A stretch of DNA of 64,000 nt from Promethearchaeota archaeon (GTDB lineage Archaea > Asgardarchaeota > Lokiarchaeia > Sigyniarchaeales > SOKP01): NCBI GenBank assembly GCA_019058425.1, contig JAHPYZ010000012.1:1-64000 (forward strand), in the 5' to 3' direction. Below the pieces are notes generated by a model. It ran no database searches, was not told where the DNA came from, and saw only the letters and a list, made by a program, of their open reading frames with translations. Shown piece after piece: positions 15,311 through 21,851 of this stretch (position 1 is the stretch's first letter; every line of letters begins with the position of its first letter). Position numbers and translations under genes: made by a program.

Positions 15311-16237
15311 TTAAGAATCTTGTATTTCTATCCATTTTTTTAGATTTCTATAAATCTTAGTAAAAGCGATATATCCGTCACCTTCTTTATTGAATACACT
15401 CCCGTTATCCATTAACGGTGTTCCCTGACAGTAAGACTCGACAATTTCAGTATCCAAGGGAATATCTCCCAAGATTTCAATTTGTTCTTCTTCTAATTCT
15501 TCTAAAAATTGATTCTTAAAGCCCAATAATGAAGATCTATTGACAATAACACGAAATTCTTTACCTAAAAGCTTAATCAATTCTATTATTCTAATTAAAT
15601 CTAATTTACCAAATTTTGTTGGTTCTGTTATAGGAATAACTAAATCTGCAAAATCAATTAAAAGCTCTACATCACAATGTGCACCAGGAGCAGTGTCTAG
15701 AATAATAATATCGTATTTTCTTGGTTCAGATCTTAAGATAACCTCGAGTTTTTCTAGAAGCTCTTCAACAATTGCAGCTGATCTAGCTTCTGACGGTTTT
15801 AATTCTCCTAGAAATAGTGAGAGTTCATTAACTTCAGTAAAATATGTCCACCCTATAGTCCTTGAATCAGCCCTAATAGCATTTTCTGGACAGATTTTAT
15901 AACAAAGTTGACAACCAGAACAAATATTTAATATTGGAATCGGAAACGCATCGTTCACATATAAAAGAGCATTTGATAGACAATTCTTAGCGCAAATACC
16001 ACATTTAGAACATTTTTCTTCAATAATTTCTGGTTTGAAAAATGGAACTCCTTTTTTGTTTTCAAGTTTACCATTCAATAATAAATATGTATTGGGATTT
16101 TCTACGTCTCCATCTATAAGAAGAACTCTATATCCTTCATCTTTAAACATGACAGCAATATTAACTGCACATAAAGTCTTTCCTGTTCCTCCTTTACCCC
16201 CAGTAATACATATTATTTTAGGTTTTTTAGTAACCAT
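15311..16237 (-). CDS. MinD-superfamily P-loop ATPase with inserted 2x[4Fe-4S] ferredoxin domain (b)
   Basis: 308 residues, paralogue of the next gene in the operon. The Walker A is TGGKGGTGKTLCAVN. Ferredoxin motifs are CSKCGICAKNCLSNALL and CSGCQLCYKICPENAIR. The switch-like loop is IIILDTAPGAHCDVE and the C-terminal signature EPTKFGKLDLIRII is intact. One ATPase has GGVGKT and the other GGTGKT, so they are probably a heterodimer. It sits 39 bp after NifX copy 3. No ribosome binding site is seen before the ATG. Confidence 0.9.
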   Translation of the reverse strand: MVTKKPKIICITGGKGGTGKTLCAVNIAVMFKDEGYRVLLIDGDVENPNTYLLLNGKLENKKGVPFFKPEIIEEKCSKCGICAKNCLSNALLYVNDAFPIPILNICSGCQLCYKICPENAIRADSRTIGWTYFTEVNELSLFLGELKPSEARSAAIVEELLEKLEVILRSEPRKYDIIILDTAPGAHCDVELLIDFADLVIPITEPTKFGKLDLIRIIELIKLLGKEFRVIVNRSSLLGFKNQFLEELEEEQIEILGDIPLDTEIVESYCQGTPLMDNGSVFNKEGDGYIAFTKIYRNLKKWIEIQDS

Positions 16238-16276
16238 GATATTAAATATATATTAATAAAAATGTAATAGCTCCGC

Positions 16277-16720
16277 TTAAGGATTGTTCATTCCGCCTCT
16301 ACCTTGGCCTCCTCGACCCATACCACGCCCACCACCACTCATTCCATGATGGGGTGCTACGTTCGCAGAAGAGATTTCTTGCAATTTATTTTCAAGATAA
16401 AGGTCCATTACTTCTTTTATTGTCATTTCTTTATCAGGAGCCTGAATAATTTTGATATTTATAGCTTTAAGACCATTAGCTGCATTAGGACCTAAAAATC
16501 CTACAATAACAGTATCAGCATTATTATTACCGATTATTTGAGTTGCTTGGACACCTGCTCCTCCCATAGCCCCTGCTGCAGGATTTGGGATAGTTTTTAC
16601 AGCTGTTATTTCTTTTTTTTCCAATTCAACAAATGTAAAACTAGCACATCTGCCAAAACGAGGGCTCATATAATCATTTAACCCGCCTTTTCCCACTGAA
16701 GGAATTGCGACGATACTCAT
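16277..16720 (-). CDS. NifX/NifB-C family cluster-binding protein, copy 3, Gly-rich tail
   Basis: 147 residues from ATG 16720, which has GGTTGA 6 nt upstream; the in-frame TTG at 16735 lies in front of that site. Conserved features are IPSVGKGGLNDYMSPRFGRC, IPNPAAGAMGGAGVQ, VIVGFLGPNAANGLKA and a C-terminal HHGMSGGGRGMGRGGQGRGG tail. The MGGAGVQATQ loop is the subtype that accompanies MinD-ferredoxin ATPases. It is the first gene of a three-gene minus-strand operon. An exact island palindrome lies 51 nt upstream. Confidence 0.88.
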   Translation of the reverse strand: MSIVAIPSVGKGGLNDYMSPRFGRCASFTFVELEKKEITAVKTIPNPAAGAMGGAGVQATQIIGNNNADTVIVGFLGPNAANGLKAINIKIIQAPDKEMTIKEVMDLYLENKLQEISSANVAPHHGMSGGGRGMGRGGQGRGGMNNP

Positions 16721-16771
16721 TCTTTTTTCAACCAATTTTTTTAATTTTTATTTTAGAAACTTTTTAATTTA

Positions 16772-16787
16772 ATGAATAATTATTCAT
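16772..16787. promoter_or_regulatory. Fe-S island palindrome ATGAATAATTATTCAT (exact, in an 18-bp palindrome)
   Basis: Identical to the 13770 site and extended to AATGAATAATTATTCATT. It lies between the divergent NifX3-ATPase operon and the NBP35-IscU-radical SAM operon, 51 and 74 nt from their starts. It probably controls both. Confidence 0.7.
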
Positions 16788-16861
16788 TATTAATATTTAA
16801 AAAATATTAAAATATATAAATTTAACCATTAAAAATAACTAAAATTAAGAGGTGCAAGGAT

Positions 16862-17737
16862 ATTCAGAATAAAGAAGAAATTCCAGATATTGATTTGAAG
16901 AAAACAGTTGAACAAGGAAAGAAAGAAAAGATGGATGAATTGACCCAAAACATTGAGAAGAATATGGCAAAAATTAAACATAAAATTGTTGTTATATCTG
17001 GGAAAGGTGGAGTAGGAAAAACAACTGTAGCTGTAAACCTTGCTATGAGTTTAGTAAGCGTTGGACTAAGAGTTGGAATTTTAGATGTGGATATTACTGG
17101 TCCAAATATATTAAAAATGTTAGGTATTGACCCAAATCTTAAACCGAGAGTAGATGCTGAGAAAAAAAGATTCTATCCTGTTAATGGACCATTAAATCTC
17201 AAAACTATGAGTATGGCATTTCTCATTGAAAGTTCAGATTCACCCGTCATTTGGAGAGGACCAATGAAAATGAGTGCAGTACGTCAATTTTTAGGAGAAG
17301 CGATTTGGGGTGAATTAGATTATCTAATTTGCGATCTTCCTCCGGGTACGAGCGATGAAACTTTGGATATTTTACAGCTCATTCCTGATGAGAATGTTAT
17401 TGTAGTTTCAACTCCTCAGGAAGTTGCTTTAATGGACGCCCGAAAAACTATTCGAATGGCCCAAATAATGGAGCGAAAAGTATTAGGTTTAATAGAAAAC
17501 ATGTCTGGATTTAATTGTCCCCATTGTGGAGAATATATTGATCTATACCCTCCAGGAGGAGTGGAGAAAGCAGCTCAAGATTTTGATATTCAACTACTAG
17601 GTAAAATTCCTTTCGAAATTGAAGTAAGTCAGCAAGGAGATCAAGGAATGCCATTTATATTAAAATATCCTAAGAGTGACTCGACCAAGGCTTTTAAAGG
17701 AACAGTTAAAAAAATTCGAGAAATGTTGGAAAAATAA
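16862..17737 (+). CDS. NBP35/Mrp (ApbC)-type Fe-S carrier ATPase, copy 1, ATT start
   Basis: 291 residues from ATT 16862, the codon aligning with the ATG-started paralogue at 42906 (QNKEEIPDI against VEEEVPDI). The first canonical start is TTG 16895. GAGGTG (16849-16854) is 7 nt before the ATT. Walker A is SGKGGVGKTTVAVN; DVDITGPNI, the switch LICDLPPGTSDETLDI and FNCPHCGEYI (the CxxC that bridges a cluster at the dimer interface) are present. Family members load and transfer [4Fe-4S] clusters. An IscU-like scaffold follows at 80 bp and probably shares the transcript. Confidence 0.92.
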   Translation: MQNKEEIPDIDLKKTVEQGKKEKMDELTQNIEKNMAKIKHKIVVISGKGGVGKTTVAVNLAMSLVSVGLRVGILDVDITGPNILKMLGIDPNLKPRVDAEKKRFYPVNGPLNLKTMSMAFLIESSDSPVIWRGPMKMSAVRQFLGEAIWGELDYLICDLPPGTSDETLDILQLIPDENVIVVSTPQEVALMDARKTIRMAQIMERKVLGLIENMSGFNCPHCGEYIDLYPPGGVEKAAQDFDIQLLGKIPFEIEVSQQGDQGMPFILKYPKSDSTKAFKGTVKKIREMLEK

Positions 17738-17816
17738 AAATTGGATGTTTTAATTTTAATTATCATCTAATCAAAAATAATATTTTATAAGAAAACCTTG
17801 AATTACTAAGAAAAAA

Positions 17817-18257
17817 ATGCCATTAGACGATTTGGATAAATGGGTAGCGGAAATTCAGAAGGAAATTGATGAAGAAGAAATTAAAAGATATAATAAATAT
17901 ATTGTTGAATTATTTCAAAATCCAAAAAACTGGGGTAAACCAAAAGATAATGAAATAAGTGTATGGTATGCCTATGAGGGTTTCTGTGGTGATACTATGC
18001 AATTCTTTCTGAAGATCAATAAAGAAATTATTGAAAAAATAAACTTTATTACAGATGGGTGTGGTGCTACCGTAGCAGCAGGGAGTCAAATTACTATAAT
18101 ATTGGAAGGTCAAACATTAGAATTTGCCGAAAAATTACAACCTATTGATATAGATAATGCATTAGGAGGGTTACCAGAAGATCATAAACATTGTGCGGAA
18201 TTAGCAGTGACTACTATTAAACGTGCAATTGAGAAATATAAGTTCCAAAATTCTTGA
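17817..18257 (+). CDS. IscU/NifU-like Fe-S cluster scaffold
   Basis: 146 residues, with the three ligand cysteines of IscU-type scaffolds in FCGDTMQFF, TDGCGATVAAGS and HCAELAV, plus the key Asp after the first. The N-terminal extension of about 35 residues is acidic and helical. It assembles clusters from iron and sulfide for delivery, here probably to the NBP35 ATPase encoded upstream. No cysteine desulfurase lies in this island. The radical SAM gene starts 9 bp downstream. Confidence 0.88.
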   Translation: MPLDDLDKWVAEIQKEIDEEEIKRYNKYIVELFQNPKNWGKPKDNEISVWYAYEGFCGDTMQFFLKINKEIIEKINFITDGCGATVAAGSQITIILEGQTLEFAEKLQPIDIDNALGGLPEDHKHCAELAVTTIKRAIEKYKFQNS

Positions 18258-18266
18258 TAGAATAAT

Positions 18267-19202
18267 ATGAAATATGTATATGGACCTGTACCTAGTAGAA
18301 GATTAGGAAATTCATTAGGAATTGATCCAATTCCTTCAAAGACCTGTAATTATCAATGTATCTATTGTCAATTAGGTAAAACAACTAATTTTACAAATAG
18401 TAGAAAGAAATTCTTTCCAAAGGAAGAGATTATCGCTGAAATGGAAAAAGCAGTTAAACTAAATTACAATAAATTTGATTATGTAACATTTGTGGGTAGT
18501 GGTGAACCTACATTATATAAAGATTTAGACTATTTAATCACAAAATCCAAAAAAATATCTGAAAAACCTATATGTGTAATTACTAATGGTAGCTTACTTT
18601 ATAAAAAAGAAGTTCAGGATGCATTAATCAATTCGGATGTGGTTTTACCTAGTCTAGATGCTGGAGATGAAAAATCTTTCATAAAAATAAATCGCCCTCA
18701 TCCTTCTATTGAATTTGAAAAGATGATTCAAGGACTTATAGATTTTCGAAAAAAATTTAGAGGTGAATTTTGGATAGAAGTAATGTTGATGAGAGGAATT
18801 AATGATACAAAAGAAGAATTATCGAAAATTAAGGAAAAAATAGACTTGATAAAGCCAGATAGAATTGATATTAATGTTCCAATAAGGCCTCCAGTTGAAA
18901 AATGGGTTAGAATTCCTGAAATTAATGTAATATCCGTTTTAAATGAAATTTTTGGAGAATTTAATAATATTAATTATCCTGAAGATGGCCACTTCAGTAT
19001 CTATTCATTTGATTTTGATAAAGAAGTCATATCAATCCTCGAACGCCATCCAATGAGACAGGATCAAATAATCAAAACATTTTCTTGTTTTGGTCTAAAT
19101 AAAAATGAAATTAATACAAAATTAAAAATTCTCCAATCAAAAAATAAAATTAAGAAATTTAATTATAATGATCAAATATTCTGGAAATTGAATGTGAATT
19201 AA
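18267..19202 (+). CDS. radical SAM protein, COG0731 type
   Basis: 311 residues. The N-terminal YGPVPSRRLGNSLGIDPIP and the cluster motif CNYQCIYCQLG (CxxxCxxC) are the signature of COG0731 Fe-S oxidoreductases. FVGSGEPTLY is the SAM-binding GGE-like motif. The C-terminal third (about 250-311) resembles a small winged helix. COG0731 proteins are related to the wyosine enzyme TYW1, but archaeal members of this length with no flavodoxin part have unknown substrates. Its position behind IscU and NBP35 suggests a role in, or dependence on, Fe-S assembly. Confidence 0.85.
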   Translation: MKYVYGPVPSRRLGNSLGIDPIPSKTCNYQCIYCQLGKTTNFTNSRKKFFPKEEIIAEMEKAVKLNYNKFDYVTFVGSGEPTLYKDLDYLITKSKKISEKPICVITNGSLLYKKEVQDALINSDVVLPSLDAGDEKSFIKINRPHPSIEFEKMIQGLIDFRKKFRGEFWIEVMLMRGINDTKEELSKIKEKIDLIKPDRIDINVPIRPPVEKWVRIPEINVISVLNEIFGEFNNINYPEDGHFSIYSFDFDKEVISILERHPMRQDQIIKTFSCFGLNKNEINTKLKILQSKNKIKKFNYNDQIFWKLNVN

Positions 19203-19235
19203 ATTTAATTTATTTGTTCTAAAAAGTTAAAATAT

Positions 19236-19616
19236 TCAATATTCAAGAATTAAACTTTCTAATGCATCTAATACTTCAGGATTGAGATGATGTTCAATCT
19301 CACAGGATAATTTATGAATAATTGATTTATTTTCCAACCTTAGAACATGGATAAAAAAATTATGTAAGCAATTATAATTCTTAATAATACTTAATGCAAT
19401 ATCCTTTCCTTTTTTTGTTAATCTTAAAGATTTTCTAGGGTTCCAGATTACTAAACCGTTTGCTCTTAACTTATACAACATGTTAGTCACAGAAGAAGGT
19501 TTGACATTTAAAAATTTTGAGATTTCAGAATTGGATGTCCAACCTCCCTTATTTCCTTTTGAAACTAGATAAATTCCTTTGAGATAATCCTCATAACTTT
19601 CTTGAATTTCTGTCAT
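19236..19616 (-). CDS. DtxR/MntR-family metal-dependent repressor
   Basis: 126 residues. The N-terminal winged helix reads ESYEDYLKGIYLVSKGNKGG, then NSEISKFLNVKPSSVTNMLYKL and the wing LTKKGKDIALSI. The dimerisation part has HNFFIHVL and CEIEHHLNPEVLDALESL, carrying the Glu/His/Cys metal ligands. There is no C-terminal SH3-like domain, so it is MntR-sized. In archaea these proteins sense Fe or Mn and repress uptake. The feo genes lie 700 bp away with TTAG-n6-CTAA operators that fit DtxR/IdeR sites. Confidence 0.88.
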   Translation of the reverse strand: MTEIQESYEDYLKGIYLVSKGNKGGWTSNSEISKFLNVKPSSVTNMLYKLRANGLVIWNPRKSLRLTKKGKDIALSIIKNYNCLHNFFIHVLRLENKSIIHKLSCEIEHHLNPEVLDALESLILEY

Positions 19617-19636
19617 TATATCACTGGACTTTTAAT

Positions 19637-19650
19637 AAAAAAAAAAAAAA
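19637..19650 (-). terminator. T-tract after DUF5320 gene
   Basis: Fourteen A on the plus strand directly after the DUF5320 stop. It may end or attenuate transcription before the DtxR gene on the same strand. Confidence 0.4.
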
Positions 19651-19653
19651 TAA

Positions 19654-20028
19654 TTATTCTTTCTTTTCTAATTCTTCAATTCTTTTAGAAATATCGGTTA
19701 TTGCGTTATGTATCCCCTCTACTTGTGATTCTAGGTATTCCTTCTCCTGCTTTAGTATTGTTAATTGGTTCTCAGGAGTACTTCTTGGGATAAATTCGGT
19801 TGAATATGCGGGATAAACTGGTGTATAAATTGGAGTTCCATAACCCCAACCTCGACCATAGCCATAACCCCTACCATATCCAACACCTCTATTCCGTCCC
19901 CAACCTCGACCTAAACCCATCCCAGGGCCTTTTGTATATCCGGGAGTATCATAACCTGCACAATAACCAAAACCTCTACCAGTTCTAGAACCTAATCCTC
20001 TAGGTCCAGTTCTATCTCCACCTGGCAT
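19654..20028 (-). CDS. DUF5320-type Gly/Arg/Tyr-rich protein with C-terminal coiled coil
   Basis: 124 residues. It begins MPGGDRTGPRGLGSRTGRGF, the start pattern of DUF5320 proteins (M-P-G-G-D-x-T-G-P), followed by a low-complexity stretch of Gly-Arg-Tyr repeats to about residue 70. The last 45 residues (NQLTILKQEKEYLESQVEGI) form a coiled coil. Such proteins usually neighbour NifX-type genes; the function is unknown. Upstream copies of the island palindrome (20051 and 20112) place it in the same regulon. Confidence 0.85.
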   Translation of the reverse strand: MPGGDRTGPRGLGSRTGRGFGYCAGYDTPGYTKGPGMGLGRGWGRNRGVGYGRGYGYGRGWGYGTPIYTPVYPAYSTEFIPRSTPENQLTILKQEKEYLESQVEGIHNAITDISKRIEELEKKE

Positions 20029-20050
20029 AATTATTTTTCACTTATTTGAT

Positions 20051-20066
20051 TTGAATTATTATTCAT
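20051..20066. promoter_or_regulatory. Fe-S island palindrome copy TTGAATTATTATTCAT
   Basis: It matches the island motif at 14 of 16 positions and lies only 22 nt upstream of the DUF5320 start codon, so binding here would block the start of transcription. Confidence 0.5.
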
Positions 20067-20111
20067 TATTTCTTTCTATTATATTAATAGTAAACTACTT
20101 ATTTAAATATT

Positions 20112-20127
20112 ATGAATATATATTCAT
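20112..20127. promoter_or_regulatory. Fe-S island palindrome variant ATGAATATATATTCAT
   Basis: Perfect 16-bp palindrome with the same ATGAATA/TATTCAT arms as the exact copies, differing only at the two central bases. It lies 84 nt from the DUF5320 start. Confidence 0.5.
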
Positions 20128-20305
20128 AATAGTTATATATTTATTTTTTTATAAATAATAAATGTCTTAGAAATTACTATAATTATAAAATCTAGTTTTT
20201 TTTTAATTATACTTAACTTTCATAATATTGTTATTTAATTTCAATATAGTATTTTCACTTAATATGTGAAATGATTTTACAAAAACATAAGATAATTTTT
20301 TTATA

Positions 20306-20333
20306 TTAGTTATACCTAATTAAATATGACTAA
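20306..20333. promoter_or_regulatory. tandem DtxR/IdeR-like operators before feoA-1
   Basis: TTAGTTATACCTAA (20306-20319) abuts TTAAATATGACTAA (20320-20333). The first has TTAG..CTAA arms as in DtxR/IdeR iron boxes, and its complement reads TTAGGTATAACTAA, nearly the single site before feoA-2. It ends 26 nt before the feoA-1 ATG, a repressing position. Confidence 0.55.
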
Positions 20334-20359
20334 TTTTATCTAGAAAAAAGATTTTTATC

Positions 20360-20632
20360 ATGGATTTAGACAATAAAAAATACTCGAAACATTACAATGC
20401 TTATTCTGGTATTTATTGTTTAAATGAATGTCCTATTGGTCAAAAATGTATGGTAAAAAGAGTGAATGCAGGTTATCATGCGAAAAGAAGACTTGCTTGT
20501 TTAGGAATTGTTCCTGGAGTTGAAATTATAAAAAAAAAAGCAGCTCCCTTTCGCGGACCTGTTGAGATTATGGTGAAAGGATCTTCATTAGTGATTGGTA
20601 GAGGTTTAGCAGCAAAAATTATAGTAAAATAA
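20360..20632 (+). CDS. feoA: FeoA-like ferrous iron transport accessory protein, copy 1
   Basis: 90 residues, an SH3-like FeoA domain. The core CMVKRVNAGYHAKRRLACLG, IVPGVEIIKKKAAPFRGPVE and SSLVIGRGLAAKIIVK is the standard beta-barrel pattern. An N-terminal extension of about 25 residues contains cysteines (IYCLNECPIGQKC). It acts in the cytoplasm, probably on the FeoB G-domain. No ribosome binding site precedes the ATG, consistent with a leaderless message. Tandem DtxR-type operators lie just upstream. Confidence 0.9.
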   Translation: MDLDNKKYSKHYNAYSGIYCLNECPIGQKCMVKRVNAGYHAKRRLACLGIVPGVEIIKKKAAPFRGPVEIMVKGSSLVIGRGLAAKIIVK

Positions 20633-20872
20633 TTCTAATCTTTAATCCATAAAACTAATATGTCTTTTTCTTGAAATTTCTTAGGATTTTAATATTTTAT
20701 AAATCAAATTAGAGAGATATAAATAATCTTAATATCAAAGTCAATTTTTTATTTTGAATCATAAAAGTGAGATTTAATAGACTCAGATACTCCTAAATTA
20801 TAAGTTCAATTTTGTCAAAAAATATGTAGAATTTTATAATTAAAACCAATTAAAATTAAAGGGTGATAAAAA

Positions 20873-21238
20873 ATTAACGAAAAAGAAAAATATATTGTAT
20901 ATGTGCAAACTACTCATGACCCAGAGCGTCAATATTCACCGTTAGTATTGGCTCAAACAGCAAAGGCAATGGATATTAAAGCAACAGTATATTATCTTGG
21001 TACAGGATTAAAAATTTTAAAACCTGGTGAAGCTGAAAAAATCAAACTTGGGTCTTTTCCAAGTGTAAAAGAAATGATTGATAAAGCAATGGGAATGGGT
21101 GTAGAATTCCTTGTATGTGAAGCATCAAAAAGAATGCTAGGTTGGGAAAAAGTAGAATTAATACCCGGAGTTAAAATCGTTGGGGCTGCGACTCTTAATG
21201 ATTTAGTGTTAGAAGCTGATGCTACTCAATGGTTTTAA
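20873..21238 (+). CDS. DsrE/DsrF-like sulfur-relay family protein, ATT start
   Basis: 121 residues if started at ATT 20873. TAA at 20867-20869 closes the frame, and the first canonical start, GTG 20903, would cut the first beta strand (KYIVYVQTTHD). GGGTGA (20861-20866) is 6 nt before the ATT. The fold shows YSPLVLAQTAKAMDIKATVY, a Gly-rich TGLKIL turn and FLVCEASKRMLGW with one candidate catalytic Cys. DsrE-like proteins bind persulfide sulfur. Its location between two feoA genes is unusual and suggests sulfur supply for Fe-S assembly. Confidence 0.82.
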   Translation: MNEKEKYIVYVQTTHDPERQYSPLVLAQTAKAMDIKATVYYLGTGLKILKPGEAEKIKLGSFPSVKEMIDKAMGMGVEFLVCEASKRMLGWEKVELIPGVKIVGAATLNDLVLEADATQWF

Positions 21239-21423
21239 CCCCAATCTATTAATCGTACTTGCTTAGAAGTTATTAAAATGAAATAATATAATTTTAATAA
21301 TTACAATTCCTAAGCATAAATAGCTAATATCTTAAATGAAAATATTAAAATCAAGAATTTTGGTATTAAATTTTAAAGTTAGAATAAATTAAATCTTAAT
21401 AATTAAAAAAGAAAAATTTATAT

Positions 21424-21437
21424 TTAGGTATGACTAA
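21424..21437. promoter_or_regulatory. DtxR/IdeR-like operator TTAGGTATGACTAA before feoA-2
   Basis: TTAG-n6-CTAA inverted arms as in the iron boxes of DtxR/IdeR, 46 nt before the feoA-2 GTG. It matches the complement of the feoA-1 site at 13 of 14 positions. Confidence 0.55.
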
Positions 21438-21483
21438 TTCTTTATTGAGAGATAGTATTCTTTTTTAAAAAACCCTAATCAGG

Positions 21484-21792
21484 GTGAATAAAATAATTAG
21501 ACACAAATCAAAAAATCATCTTATAAGAAAATCATCATTTGTAACACTTCTTAAATGCCTTACAGAATGTCATAAAGGTGAAGTTGTCATTGTTGTTAAT
21601 GTAAATGCAGGATACAAAGCCAAAAGACGTCTTGCTAACTTAGGGATTGTTCCTGGGGTTAAATTAATTAAAAAAAAATCTGCCCCATTAAGAGGTCCAC
21701 TCGAAATAATCGTAAGAGGATCTTCTCTCGTAATAGGAAGAGGTTTAGCAGAAAAAATCATTGTAAAATGCAATGATGAATGTTCCCTCTAA
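21484..21792 (+). CDS. feoA: FeoA-like ferrous iron transport accessory protein, copy 2
   Basis: 102 residues from GTG 21484. The core mirrors copy 1: VNVNAGYKAKRRLANLGIVP, IKKKSAPLRGPLE and SSLVIGRGLAEKIIVK. The start is uncertain: the GTG lies inside a GGGTGA ribosome-binding-like site, and the ATA at 21493 is 5 nt after it, the same layout as the ATA/ATT-started genes nearby. The short C-terminal tail ends CNDECSL. It lies 59 bp before the feoB ATG and is surely cotranscribed. Confidence 0.88.
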   Translation: MNKIIRHKSKNHLIRKSSFVTLLKCLTECHKGEVVIVVNVNAGYKAKRRLANLGIVPGVKLIKKKSAPLRGPLEIIVRGSSLVIGRGLAEKIIVKCNDECSL

Positions 21793-21851
21793 ATAAAGTT
21801 ATTAACTAATTCAATTCTATAAATTCTAAATTATATTATTTGTTCTTGACT

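Larger units (their letters stand above)
20029..20359. other. divergent regulatory region between DUF5320 and feoA
   Basis: 331 bp holding two island palindrome variants near the DUF5320 side and two tandem TTAG-n6-CTAA elements near the feoA side. No coding frame was seen. It appears to be the junction of two metal-responsive regulons. Confidence 0.5.

Noticed and set aside
19800-19988. Plus-strand 62-aa frame opposite the DUF5320 gene.
   Set aside because: It is a low-complexity complement of Gly/Tyr codons; the minus frame matches a known family start.
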